NCBI GenBank assembly: GCA_013373175.1
Contig: JABXII010000008.1
Span: 1 to 64,000 of the forward strand
Source of the DNA: Campylobacteraceae bacterium
GTDB taxonomy: Bacteria; Campylobacterota; Campylobacteria; Campylobacterales; Arcobacteraceae
DNA length: 64,000 nucleotides
Direction: 5' to 3'
Under the pieces are notes generated by a model. The model searched no databases, was not told the origin of the DNA, and saw only the letters and a program-made list of their open reading frames with translations. This document shows, in pieces, positions 54,924 through 63,844 of this stretch. The position numbers and the translations under genes are program-made. Each line of letters begins with the position of its first letter. Position 1 is the first letter of the stretch.

Positions 54924-57900
54924 TTATCTTTTTACTGATACATTTAATTTAGATTTTGCCCATTTATCTTTTTTGTCTGTTTGTACTTTGATTTTTTCAT
55001 CAATTACAACTGCATTTTTATCTATTTTTTTCTCTTTTATTAAGTAATCTAAAATATTTTGTGTTCTTTCTTTGGCTAAGTTCTCTAACTCTTCTGTAGA
55101 AACTTCTTGTAGACTAGCTAGAGTTTTTCTTAAGTTTTGAACATAGCCTTTGTCATCGAAGTATTTTTTGCCTTCTTTATCTGTTTTTTCAAAACTTTTT
55201 TCTATTGCATCTAAATCTTTATCTTTAAAGGTTTCTTCAAAGAGCTCTTCTAAGGCTTTTTTATATTCATCACCTTTTACTATTTTTTTCATTCTTTTTT
55301 CTAAGAATGCCTCAAACTTTTTATCTTGTATTGCACTTGTATCATAAATTTGGTGATACGATGGAGTTACATTAATTGCAAGTCTTCTTTTCTTTTGAAG
55401 AATTTTGGCAATATTATCTAAAGCTTCTTTTTCAGATTCTATAATTGCAGTATCTCCATATTTAAAATCAATACTTTTTATTTTATCTGCTTCTATTCCA
55501 AGTACAGATGCTAAAAGAGTAAATGGCGAAGAAATTGCCTTAGCAATTATGTTTCTAAATACTTTCCATACAATTGGGGCTATGGCAAATTGTGGGTCAT
55601 CTACATTTCCACTAATTGGTATTTCTAACTCAATTACACCATCACTATTTTCTAAAAGAGCAATAGCTAAATCAAGTGGCAAGTTTGCTGCTTCTTCACT
55701 TTGTACTTTCTCTCCTAATCTTATATCACTGATGATAATAGAGTTTTTTGCTTTTAGGTCTGATTTTCTAATATTATATTTTAAATCTAGGTTTAATTTT
55801 CCACTATCTATTTCTCTACCTAAAAATTTTCCAGAATATGGACTAAAATCTTTAATAGCAATATTTTTAAATAAAATCGTTGTATCAGTTAATAGTTTTA
55901 TATCAGTTATATCTACAGTTCCTGTGATTTTTGTATATCCATATTTATTAACTTTTCCTTCAAGTTGAAGTTTTGTAGGTTTTGATGAACTTGAATTAAG
56001 CCTTGAAAAATCTCCATTTAGTTTAGATATATTTGCTTTAAATGGTATTGGCAGATTCTTATCTTGAAATGCCATTTGTGCATTTTTGATTTTTACTGGA
56101 CCTATATTAAAAGAGAAGTCACTCTCTTCTTTTTTTGTATTTTTCTTTTTAGCTACTACTTTTTTCTCATCTTCTTTCTTTTTAGCTTGTTTTTCTAAAG
56201 TTACAGCTACAAAAGGCTTGTTAATAGAAGAAGAAATAATTTCTAATTCATTATTGTTGTAGGTAACTTTATTCACTAATATATCGATATCTTTTGCTTT
56301 TATATTAGTTTTTTCTTTGTTATCTTTAAAACTAAAATCTGGCTCATTTACTTTTACATTATCAACAGTTATTTTACTTGCAACTTTCTTGATGTTGTTA
56401 ATATCAATAAGAATTTCATTAATAGAGATCTCTCTATTTGTTTTTTTATCATTTATAAAAATAGTTGGTCTATTTAGACTTATTTTTGTTACATCTAAAT
56501 CTTCATTTTCATTTTTTAATTCATTAACATTTAGATTAATATTATTTGCTGTGATATCTGTCTTTGATTTTTTGTCACTTACTTTTATTTCTTGTGATTT
56601 TAAGTCAAGATAGTTTACTTGATTGTTTATAGTGTCACTTGAGATATTTTTTGCAAGGAAACTATTGTTTAAGGTAGTTATTTCAAGATTGTTTTTACTA
56701 TCTTTAAAATCTAAGCTATTTTTTAAAGAAAATTCTTTTAGGGTAATATCTTTGTTCTTAACTTTTAAACTTTTTCCTTGAAGATTTATATCTTTAAGTA
56801 TAGTTGAGAATAAAGCTTTCTTGTCATCAAAAGATACTTTTGTATTATCAACATATATTTTATTTAAATTTACTTTCCACGGCTTAGAAGCTTTTTCTTC
56901 TGCTTTTGTTTTCTCTTCTTTTTCTACAACTTTTTCTTCATCTAGATTTACAAGTTTTGTAAGATTTATAACTTCTTTTTCATCTTTTATGATTTTTGTA
57001 TTTAATTGGTCTAAAGTAAAAGCTTGAATATTCAGATTGTTTTCTGGGTAACTAAGGTTTAAATCATCTATCTTTAAACTTTTTAGATATACAGTTGAGT
57101 GTTTATTTTGCATAATATTTAAATTTGAAAGTGCAAAGTTTAAGTTATTGACTTTTATATCTAACTCTTTTTTAGTATCTACGTTATATCCAAAATCTAA
57201 ATCAATATTTGTTTCATCTGTTAGCTTGAAATTAAATAATTCTTCTTTATAAGGTAACAATTCACTTGGTCTTAGATTTGAAAGTTTTACATTACCATAC
57301 ATATGGAAAGGGTAAATTCTAAGTCCACCATTTATATCTAATCTTGTATGCTTATTTAACAAAATATTTAAACTATGAGAAGCTAAGATATTTCTAAAGG
57401 TACCCATATCATAAAAGATATAGTTAAATTCATTGATATTTGCTTCAAAAGGTTTTTTATCTTTTTGCAGTTTTGTAAATTTGATTTTTGCTTTTTGTAT
57501 AGCAGTTTTGTAAATCTGAAATTTTATTGGCTCTGATTTTTTATCTGTTTTTGTTTCTTCTTTTGAAGCTGTTTTTTCACTTGGCTTAATTAGTTTTTCT
57601 AGATTAAAACTATTGTCCTCATTTTCAATAATATGAACATATGGATTGATTAGTTGTAAGTCTTGAAAAGCTAAGTGTTTCTCACTAATAGTTCTAAAAA
57701 GATTAAAGTCAACAATTAAAGAATCAATAGAAAATGTTGTGTCTTCCTTGTCTTGAATTTTTAATTTTTCTAAAGTAACTGTAAGTAAAAATGGATTGAA
57801 AGATACTTTACCTAAGCTTGCTTTTTGTGTGATATTTGCATTTATATTATCAAGAATAATAGGTTTTACTATTTTGGGAACTGCAACAAAACCTAAGATT

Positions 57901-57953
57901 GAATAGATGATTAATATAGATGATAGTATTAAAGCTAATTTATTCTTTTTCAT
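54924..57953 (-). CDS. Giant AsmA-like/DUF748 envelope protein
   Basis: 1009 residues: an N-terminal membrane anchor (~7-27), then long repetitive beta-rich sequence. The AsmA/DUF748 opening (NANITQKASLGKVSFNPF, LTVTLEKLKI) and a C-terminal block (FKYGDTAIIESEKEALDNIA, then RRLAINVTPSYH) resemble DUF748 proteins. Related AsmA/TamB/YhdP proteins form hydrophobic-groove bridges for phospholipid transport to the outer membrane. Such a role is likely but inferred. Internal charged linkers (EKEEKTKAEEKAS, KKEDEKKVVAKKK) separate the modules. Confidence 0.8.
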   Translation of the reverse strand: MKKNKLALILSSILIIYSILGFVAVPKIVKPIILDNINANITQKASLGKVSFNPFLLTVTLEKLKIQDKEDTTFSIDSLIVDFNLFRTISEKHLAFQDLQLINPYVHIIENEDNSFNLEKLIKPSEKTASKEETKTDKKSEPIKFQIYKTAIQKAKIKFTKLQKDKKPFEANINEFNYIFYDMGTFRNILASHSLNILLNKHTRLDINGGLRIYPFHMYGNVKLSNLRPSELLPYKEELFNFKLTDETNIDLDFGYNVDTKKELDIKVNNLNFALSNLNIMQNKHSTVYLKSLKIDDLNLSYPENNLNIQAFTLDQLNTKIIKDEKEVINLTKLVNLDEEKVVEKEEKTKAEEKASKPWKVNLNKIYVDNTKVSFDDKKALFSTILKDINLQGKSLKVKNKDITLKEFSLKNSLDFKDSKNNLEITTLNNSFLAKNISSDTINNQVNYLDLKSQEIKVSDKKSKTDITANNINLNVNELKNENEDLDVTKISLNRPTIFINDKKTNREISINEILIDINNIKKVASKITVDNVKVNEPDFSFKDNKEKTNIKAKDIDILVNKVTYNNNELEIISSSINKPFVAVTLEKQAKKKEDEKKVVAKKKNTKKEESDFSFNIGPVKIKNAQMAFQDKNLPIPFKANISKLNGDFSRLNSSSSKPTKLQLEGKVNKYGYTKITGTVDITDIKLLTDTTILFKNIAIKDFSPYSGKFLGREIDSGKLNLDLKYNIRKSDLKAKNSIIISDIRLGEKVQSEEAANLPLDLAIALLENSDGVIELEIPISGNVDDPQFAIAPIVWKVFRNIIAKAISSPFTLLASVLGIEADKIKSIDFKYGDTAIIESEKEALDNIAKILQKKRRLAINVTPSYHQIYDTSAIQDKKFEAFLEKRMKKIVKGDEYKKALEELFEETFKDKDLDAIEKSFEKTDKEGKKYFDDKGYVQNLRKTLASLQEVSTEELENLAKERTQNILDYLIKEKKIDKNAVVIDEKIKVQTDKKDKWAKSKLNVSVKR

Positions 57954-58028
57954 GGAATAGCCTTTTTATGTATTCAATATTATTATAACTAAATATTAGC
58001 TACAATCCGTTTACAATAAAGGAACAAA

Positions 58029-59129
58029 ATGACAGTTATAGAATTATTTCAAAAATTATTAAGGTTTAAATCTGTTACTCCTGATGATGATGGAGCATTT
58101 GATTTTATAGAAGAGTATTTAGGTGAGGAATGGACTTGCATAAATATCGATAGAGAAGATACAAAAAATAGATTTTATTATAAAAAGTTTAATGACAATC
58201 CACAGCACTTATGTTTTGCTGGACATATTGATGTAGTACCTCCAGGTGAGGGTTGGGAGGTTGACCCATTTGCAGCTGATATCATTGATGGTGTGATAAC
58301 TGCACGTGGAACTCAAGATATGAAAAGTGGTGATGCTGCTTTTTTATATGCTTGTAAACATGCACAAAACTTTGATGGAACACTTTCAATTTTAATGACA
58401 AGTGATGAAGAGGGTGAAGGAACTTATGGAACTATCAAGGCTTTAGAACACTTAAAAGAGATTGATTTTATTCCACAATACGCAGTTGTAGCAGAACCAA
58501 CGTGTGAAGATATTTTTGGAGATGCAATCAAAGTAGGGCGAAGAGGAAGTATCAATGGATATATCACTATCAAAGGAAAGCAAGGTCATGCTGCTTATCC
58601 TGAGAAGTGTATAAACCCAGTACATAACTTTGCCCATGTACTTCCTAAAATAGCTGGTCATAATCTTGATGATGGAGATGAGTATTTTGCACCTAGTAAA
58701 ATGGTAATCACTGATATAAGAGGTGGTATGCAAGTTACAAACGTAACTCCAAATGAGTTAAAACTTATGTTCAATGTAAGAAATTCAACAAATACTACAA
58801 GAGAATCAGTAGAAGAGTTTATCCATAAAAATCTTGTAGGTTTAGAGTATGACTTTGTGAGCACACAAGGCTCTTTTCCTTTTGTTACAAACAAAGAATC
58901 AAAAGTAGTAAAAGCAATGGAAACTTCAATACAAAAGGTACTTGGAGTAACTACAAAACACTCAACTGCTGGTGGAACTTCTGATGCTAGATATTTCGGA
59001 GCATTTGGAATAGAAGCTATCGAGTTTGGTGTTATAAATGATACTATCCATAGTGTAGGGGAAAGAACAACAGTTAAAGAAGTAGAAGGTTTAGCTGATG
59101 TTTATGTGGATTTGATTAAAAATTTTTAA
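58029..59129 (+). CDS. dapE: Succinyl-diaminopimelate desuccinylase
   Basis: 366 residues, M20 metallopeptidase family. It frees LL-diaminopimelate for lysine and peptidoglycan synthesis. Two-zinc motifs: FAGHIDVVPPGEGW (His67, Asp69), ARGTQDMKSGDAAF, the catalytic Glu in TSDEEGEGTYGT (~131), and HSVGERTTVKEV near the end; the dimerisation domain lies between. It begins with AAGGA and ends at a strong terminator. Confidence 0.94.
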   Translation: MTVIELFQKLLRFKSVTPDDDGAFDFIEEYLGEEWTCINIDREDTKNRFYYKKFNDNPQHLCFAGHIDVVPPGEGWEVDPFAADIIDGVITARGTQDMKSGDAAFLYACKHAQNFDGTLSILMTSDEEGEGTYGTIKALEHLKEIDFIPQYAVVAEPTCEDIFGDAIKVGRRGSINGYITIKGKQGHAAYPEKCINPVHNFAHVLPKIAGHNLDDGDEYFAPSKMVITDIRGGMQVTNVTPNELKLMFNVRNSTNTTRESVEEFIHKNLVGLEYDFVSTQGSFPFVTNKESKVVKAMETSIQKVLGVTTKHSTAGGTSDARYFGAFGIEAIEFGVINDTIHSVGERTTVKEVEGLADVYVDLIKNF

Positions 59130-59136
59130 AACCTTT

Positions 59137-59169
59137 AACTCTTGGGGTTAATACCTCAAGAGTTTTTTT
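59137..59169 (+). terminator. Rho-independent terminator of dapE
   Basis: AACTCTTGGGG pairs with CCTCAAGAGTT (one G-U) around TTAATA, followed by TTTTTTT. It is a textbook intrinsic terminator 7 nt after the stop. Confidence 0.88.
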
Positions 59170-59209
59170 GTTTATTAAGACATTAATATCATTATATAGT
59201 ATTTTTTAG

Positions 59210-59215
59210 TATAAT
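59210..59215 (+). promoter_or_regulatory. -10 box of the STAND/TPR gene
   Basis: TATAAT lies 30 nt before the ATG at 59245, giving a ~23-nt leader. It follows the dapE terminator, so the gene has its own promoter. Confidence 0.5.
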
Positions 59216-59244
59216 TGCTCATTAAACTTTTGAAAGAATATTAT

Positions 59245-62019
59245 ATGATTGAAACTTTAAAATCACATCCATGGTTATCTCAGCAGGAAACTTCAACTTT
59301 AGAACTATTATCAAATAAAATTACTGAATACGAATTAACACCAAACATTGTAGTTGATTGGTTTTCAAATTTTTCAGATGAAAAACAATTTAATTTAGCA
59401 TTGAAAATATTTAATTTAATTGACTATCGTACAAATAAAAAATCAATAGATACAATCAAAATATATAAAAAACAAATTGACCAATCCATGTATAAAACTA
59501 AACGTAATAATATAATATTAGTCAGTTCAGATGAGCATGGAGATAGTTCTAATCGTTTTATTTATGATATTGCAAAGAATTGGAAATTATTAGAATCTAA
59601 TATATTTAGAAAATCAGAACTAAATGAGGAAATTATAAATGATAAAAATAATTTCTTCATATTCTTTAACGATACCCATGGCACTGGTAATCAATTTGTA
59701 AATGAGTTTAATGATATAATAAATTCAATAGGTGAAGAAAACTGTGCAATTATTAGTATTACAATGACAGATATAGCACTTAAAAGATTTAATGAAGAAT
59801 TTCCAAATATAGGGTTAATTCAGCCAACCTTTCAATCAACTAAGAATATAAAAAAACATATTGATGAAAATAGTTTAACTACTTTTGATTTAGAACTTTT
59901 AAGACAACTTGGTAATGATGTTTATTCTAAGGGAGCTTTAGGATATAAAGATTCTGGTCTTTTAATTGCATATTCTCATCAATGTCCAAATAATACTTTA
60001 CCAATTATTTGGGCAAATGGAGAAAATAATGAAGTAGAGAATAGAGCTTTTCCATGGAGTCCATTATTTGAATATAAAAAAATAAAGAAAAAAGTATTAA
60101 AAAAAGAAGAAGAAAAAGATGAAAAATATTTAACTACAATTCCACCAATAAATCCAGATTTTATTGGGAGAATTGATGAACTTAAAGAAATTAAAAAGAA
60201 TCTAAATGAAAATAAACTTATTTATATAGTTAATGGTATAGGTGGGGTAGGGAAAAGTGAACTTTCTTATGAATACTTCCATCAGCATAAAAGTAAGTAT
60301 AAAAAATGTGCTTTTATTGAGCTTTCAAGTGATGAACTTAGCTTAGAAGAAGTTTTTGTTATTAAATTTAAAGATAAATTTCAATTAGATAATTTTGATG
60401 CTATTATAAATAGACTTCAAGAGTTTCCTGAAAAAAATCTTTTTTTAATAGATAACCTAGAGAGAAGAGAAGATTTTGAGAAATTAAAAGCTTTAAATAC
60501 AAACTTTGATTTACTAATAACTAGTCGGCTTACAGATATAGATACAAATCATCAACTCAACTTAGAAACACTCTCCCCAGAAGATGCAGAAAAGCTATTT
60601 TTAGGAATTTTTGATACAAAGGAAGACATCAAAGATATCTTAGAGTATCTTGATAACCATCCCTTATTTATAAATTTATGTGCAAAATCATTACTTAGAA
60701 ACTATATAAGTTTAGATGAACTAAGAAATGATATAAAAAACAATAATATTTATAAAATTAAATCAAAAGATGCAAAAACTTTTCAAGAGCATTTAGAAAA
60801 AATATTCAATAAACAATTTCAAAATGAAAAAGATAAAGACTTAAAGTTACTTTTACAAAAGCTTTCTATTTTCCCTTCCATAGAGGTAAGTTTTGATGTT
60901 TATGAAAAAATATTAAATATTAAAAGACAAGACTTGCAAGGCTTAGTTGATAAGGGCTGGTTAATACAAAAGGAAGATGAGTATAAATTACATCAAATTA
61001 TAAAAACATTTATATTTTCTTCATATAAACCTAATTACAACGATTTAACTTATATCTTTGAGAACTTGTCAAAATTTATAGACCCAGATGATTCAACTAT
61101 AGTAGCAAGTTTGTTAAATAATTATATTCCAATAATAGAGTCTTTTTTAGTTTACTATGAAAATAAAAAAGATATTTATATTTCAGGTCTTTTAGATTCG
61201 TTAACTTATTTATATTTTTCTATTGGAAACTATAATAAATCTTTAGAAATTCAAGAAAAATCCTGTGTAATAAAAGAAAATTTAAAAGAGGATGATTTAA
61301 CTTATTTAGCTAAAAGTTTTAGTTTATTAGGGGTCATACATTCTTCAAAAGGGAAATATGATTTAGCTTTAGAGTGGTATGAAAAATCATTAAAAATAAG
61401 AGAACAAGTATTAGGGAAAAATCATCCTGATACTGCAACTATATACAATAATATAGCTGCAGTTTACTACTCCAAAGGAAAATATGATTTATCTTTAGAG
61501 TGGTATGAAAAATCATTAAAAATAAGAGAACAAGTATTAGGGAAAAATCATCCTAATACTGCAACTATATACAATAATATAGCAGCAGTATATGATTCAA
61601 AAGGGAAATATGATTTATCTTTAGTGTGGTATGAAAAATCATTAAAAATAAGAGAACAAGTATTAGGAAAAAATCATCCTGATACTGCAACTACATATAA
61701 TAATATAGCAACAGTATATGATTCAAAAGGGAAATATGATTTATCTTTAGAGTGGTATGAAAAATCATTAAAAATAAGAGAACAAGTATTAGGGGAAAAT
61801 CATCCTGATACTGCAACTGTATATAATAATATGGCTTTTACATATAAACAAAAAAAATCATGTGAGAAAGCAAAAGAATTTTTTGAAAAAGCCTTAAGTG
61901 TAGATTATAATCAAAGGAATTTTCAACGTCTAAAACGAGAGCTTAAACTTATAGAAAAAGCACAAAAACAAGAAAAAAAAGCAAAATTAAAAGATAAGGG
62001 CAGGTTTTGTAAAGATTAA
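59245..62019 (+). CDS. PRTase-like / STAND NTPase / TPR protein, predicted conflict or immune sensor
   Basis: 924 residues from ATG 59245 (an upstream in-frame ATG falls at the -10 box). Residues 1-280: phosphoribosyltransferase-like domain with a PRPP-loop-like FNDTHGTGNQ (141-150) and PNNTLPIIW (248-256), resembling the PRTase-CE effector of predicted conflict systems. Residues 300-600: STAND NTPase, FIGRIDEL, Walker A GIGGVGKS (331-338), Walker B LFLIDN (399-404), LLITSR (423-428), NHPLF (471-475). Residues ~690-870: four near-identical 42-residue TPRs of kinesin-light-chain type (REQVLGKNHPDTATIYNN); a Lys-rich tail follows. Effector, switch and sensor in one chain. Antiviral function is inferred. 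Confidence 0.78.
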   Translation: MIETLKSHPWLSQQETSTLELLSNKITEYELTPNIVVDWFSNFSDEKQFNLALKIFNLIDYRTNKKSIDTIKIYKKQIDQSMYKTKRNNIILVSSDEHGDSSNRFIYDIAKNWKLLESNIFRKSELNEEIINDKNNFFIFFNDTHGTGNQFVNEFNDIINSIGEENCAIISITMTDIALKRFNEEFPNIGLIQPTFQSTKNIKKHIDENSLTTFDLELLRQLGNDVYSKGALGYKDSGLLIAYSHQCPNNTLPIIWANGENNEVENRAFPWSPLFEYKKIKKKVLKKEEEKDEKYLTTIPPINPDFIGRIDELKEIKKNLNENKLIYIVNGIGGVGKSELSYEYFHQHKSKYKKCAFIELSSDELSLEEVFVIKFKDKFQLDNFDAIINRLQEFPEKNLFLIDNLERREDFEKLKALNTNFDLLITSRLTDIDTNHQLNLETLSPEDAEKLFLGIFDTKEDIKDILEYLDNHPLFINLCAKSLLRNYISLDELRNDIKNNNIYKIKSKDAKTFQEHLEKIFNKQFQNEKDKDLKLLLQKLSIFPSIEVSFDVYEKILNIKRQDLQGLVDKGWLIQKEDEYKLHQIIKTFIFSSYKPNYNDLTYIFENLSKFIDPDDSTIVASLLNNYIPIIESFLVYYENKKDIYISGLLDSLTYLYFSIGNYNKSLEIQEKSCVIKENLKEDDLTYLAKSFSLLGVIHSSKGKYDLALEWYEKSLKIREQVLGKNHPDTATIYNNIAAVYYSKGKYDLSLEWYEKSLKIREQVLGKNHPNTATIYNNIAAVYDSKGKYDLSLVWYEKSLKIREQVLGKNHPDTATTYNNIATVYDSKGKYDLSLEWYEKSLKIREQVLGENHPDTATVYNNMAFTYKQKKSCEKAKEFFEKALSVDYNQRNFQRLKRELKLIEKAQKQEKKAKLKDKGRFCKD
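61342..61845 (+). repeat. Four 126-nt tandem repeats encoding TPR units
   Basis: Copies align with anchors at 61357, 61483, 61609 and 61735, an exact 126-nt period (42 codons). They differ at only a few bases each, far less than neighbouring sequence would drift, which indicates recent expansion or gene conversion. Confidence 0.9.
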
Positions 62020-62103
62020 TAGATTTATTATTAGAGGCTAAAATAGAGAATAAAAAAGTTAGGAAAAAAATGAACAATAAATTATATTTTATGTGTTGCA
62101 AAA

Positions 62104-62565
62104 ATGAAAATAATAACTTATAACAAAAACTATTCAAAACAAATACCAGAACTATTTACAAATACTATTCATAAAACATGCAATAAAGATTATACAAAAG
62201 AGCAATTAAATGCTTGGGCAAATTTGCATATCAATTATGAAGTTTGGGAAAAAAGATTAAATAAAACAAAACCATATTTGACAATATGTGATAAAAAGTT
62301 AGTTGGTTTTGCTGAGTTTTATGAGGATTATATTGATTGTTTTTATGTACACCATGAATATCAAGGTTGTGATGTAGGAAAAATGCTTTTAAATAATATT
62401 TTTAAAATAGCAAAACAGAATGAACAAACTTTATTAAGAGTAGATGCAAGTATCACTGCAAAACCATTTTTTGAGAAGTTTGGTTTTATAGAAGTAAAAA
62501 AGAATAAAGTTGAAAGAAATAATATAGAGTTAGTAAATTTTAGTATGGAAAAAAAGATACTATAA
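62104..62565 (+). CDS. GNAT-family N-acetyltransferase
   Basis: 153 residues. The GNAT fold shows the acetyl-CoA loop as HHEYQGCDVGKMLLNN (~80-95; the usual Q/R-x-x-G-x-G/A is Q-G-C-D-V-G here) and FFEKFGFIEVKKN near the end. Substrate unknown. It starts 84 nt after the STAND/TPR gene. A 17-codon frame with a good AGGA site (62070-62123) overlaps its start and may couple translation. A perfect terminator follows. Confidence 0.82.
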   Translation: MKIITYNKNYSKQIPELFTNTIHKTCNKDYTKEQLNAWANLHINYEVWEKRLNKTKPYLTICDKKLVGFAEFYEDYIDCFYVHHEYQGCDVGKMLLNNIFKIAKQNEQTLLRVDASITAKPFFEKFGFIEVKKNKVERNNIELVNFSMEKKIL

Positions 62566-62571
62566 AATGTT

Positions 62572-62601
62572 AGGATAATGAGTATTTATACTCATTATCC
62601 T
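62572..62601. terminator. Perfect 13-bp bidirectional terminator
   Basis: AGGATAATGAGTA and its exact complement flank TTTA, between convergent acetyltransferase and AhpD-like genes; the arm reaches the AhpD-like stop codon. Confidence 0.82.
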
Positions 62602-63131
62602 TTGTAATCTTTTATTTTGAAGCTATTAAAAAGTATGTCTGTTGCATACATTCTTGCACCATGATTTAAGGCATCTAATATATCTTTATCACTCCAATTT
62701 TGAAGCTTTAATTCACTTATCGTATTTTCACTTACTGCGTGAGGATTTTTAACTGAATCAATTACAAACTTTAAAAGAGTATTTTCTTCTTTTTTTAATT
62801 TTTCAGAATATATTTTATCTTTTAAATTATCTACTTCTTCTATCGTCCATTTTGCATTATTTACTAAAAGTGCAGTGTTGAAATCAATACAAAAGTTGCA
62901 TTTTTCTTGATTTGATACACATACTCTTATACTTGCAAGTAGTGGCATTGATAATGTTTCATGAGTTGCATAATATTTGATAAATTCAAGTTGTTGCTTT
63001 AATAACTGGGGACTTGAACTAAAAAGCTTTGCGTTGTTTCCCACTTCTCCTCTTAGTTTCATTATCTCTTCATATATTTCTAATAACTCACCTGTGGCTT
63101 CGTCTTTTTCATATGTTTTAATTAGTGGCAT
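62595..63131 (-). CDS. AhpD-like (carboxymuconolactone decarboxylase family) protein
   Basis: 178 residues, all-helical, with the redox motif EKCNFCIDFNTAL (~95-107). The C-x-x-C is kept, but the His usually found three residues later in AhpD is Asp here. Members act as alkylhydroperoxidase partners or thiol oxidoreductases. It is preceded by AGGAG, a strong sigma70 promoter and two operators, and is divergent from a TetR gene that should regulate it. The inducer may be an electrophile or peroxide; this is inference. Confidence 0.82.
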   Translation of the reverse strand: MPLIKTYEKDEATGELLEIYEEIMKLRGEVGNNAKLFSSSPQLLKQQLEFIKYYATHETLSMPLLASIRVCVSNQEKCNFCIDFNTALLVNNAKWTIEEVDNLKDKIYSEKLKKEENTLLKFVIDSVKNPHAVSENTISELKLQNWSDKDILDALNHGARMYATDILFNSFKIKDYKG

Positions 63132-63147
63132 TATAGCTCCTTTTATT

Positions 63148-63167
63148 AGTTGACTTGTAGGTCAAGT
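63148..63167. promoter_or_regulatory. TetR operator 1
   Basis: TTGACTTGTAGGTCAA is a palindrome with TTGAC/GTCAA half-sites and 6-bp centre. It covers the predicted transcription start of the AhpD-like gene. Confidence 0.7.
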
Positions 63168-63170
63168 AAA

Positions 63171-63199
63171 ATAATACAATAACTTGACCTGTAAGTCAA
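63171..63199 (-). promoter_or_regulatory. Sigma70 promoter of the AhpD-like gene
   Basis: On the minus strand TTGACT (63199-63194), a 17-bp spacer and TATTAT (63176-63171) form a near-consensus promoter. Operator 2 overlaps the -35 box and operator 1 the start point, ideal for repression. Confidence 0.65.
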
Positions 63200-63201
63200 G
63201 T
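63182..63201. promoter_or_regulatory. TetR operator 2
   Basis: ACTTGACCTGTAAGTCAAGT has 7-bp arms and the same half-sites as operator 1; the shared consensus is TTGACYTGTARGTCAA. It lies next to the tetR promoter, so autoregulation is expected. Confidence 0.7.
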
Positions 63202-63210
63202 ATAAAATGA

Positions 63211-63216
63211 TATAAT
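63211..63216 (+). promoter_or_regulatory. -10 box of the TetR gene
   Basis: TATAAT ends 6 nt before the ATG at 63223, with no ribosome site in between; a TATAAA at 63201 is an alternative. A leaderless message is possible. Confidence 0.4.
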
Positions 63217-63222
63217 TAAATT

Positions 63223-63801
63223 ATGGAAAAAAATACAAGAGATAATTTAATAAATTCAGCATTTGATGAAATATTTGAAAATGGCTATCAAGGTGCTTCT
63301 TTAACTGTTATATTAAAAAATGCAAAAGTACATAAAGGCTCAATGTATCATTTCTTTGCAAACAAAAAAGAGTTGGCTTTAGTATCAATAAAAGAGAAGA
63401 TATATGAGAGATTTGCTCAAAGATATAATACAATTTTAGAATTAGAATCAAACTATTTAGAAGCTTTTATCTCTAATATAAAAGATACTAGTCAAAGAGA
63501 TTTTAATAAAGGTTGTCCTATAGCAAATATAGTACAAGAGATGTCAAATCTTGATAGTGATTTTAAAGTTTTGATGAAAGATATTTATTTATCTTTTAGA
63601 AAAAATATAAAAGATATTTTGGATAAGGCAATAGAAAAAAAAGAGATGCAACCCTGTGATACATCAAACTTAGCACTTTATATAGCTTCAACTTTAGAAG
63701 GTGCTATACTTTCAGCAAAAGCAACAGGAAATGTTCAAGACTATACAGCTGTAATAGATATACTTTCTTCTTATATTTTATCTTTTCGTTTAAAATTGTG
63801 A
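63223..63801 (+). CDS. TetR-family transcriptional regulator
   Basis: 192 residues. N-terminal helix-turn-helix: IFENGYQGASLTVILKNAKVHKGSMYHFFANKKEL is read over ~17-50, with Y-x-F-F typical of the TetR recognition helix. The C-terminal part is a helical ligand-binding and dimer domain with a Cys in FNKGCPIANI, like regulators of the AcuR/NemR kind that use Cys to sense electrophiles. It faces the AhpD-like gene across two matching operators. Confidence 0.9.
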   Translation: MEKNTRDNLINSAFDEIFENGYQGASLTVILKNAKVHKGSMYHFFANKKELALVSIKEKIYERFAQRYNTILELESNYLEAFISNIKDTSQRDFNKGCPIANIVQEMSNLDSDFKVLMKDIYLSFRKNIKDILDKAIEKKEMQPCDTSNLALYIASTLEGAILSAKATGNVQDYTAVIDILSSYILSFRLKL

Positions 63802-63826
63802 GAGGGCTTACTCCTATCACAATTTT
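63792..63826. terminator. Bidirectional terminator between tetR and a chemoreceptor
   Basis: AAAATTGTGA pairs exactly with TCACAATTTT, with an inner GAG/CTC extension; the tetR stop is in the left arm. The genes converge here. Confidence 0.7.
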
Positions 63827-63844
63827 AAAGATTGTATTTGAAAT

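Noticed and set aside
55405-55968. 187-codon frame opposite the DUF748 gene
   Set aside because: Antisense shadow of a long, well-supported gene; composition is typical of a reversed frame with no domain.
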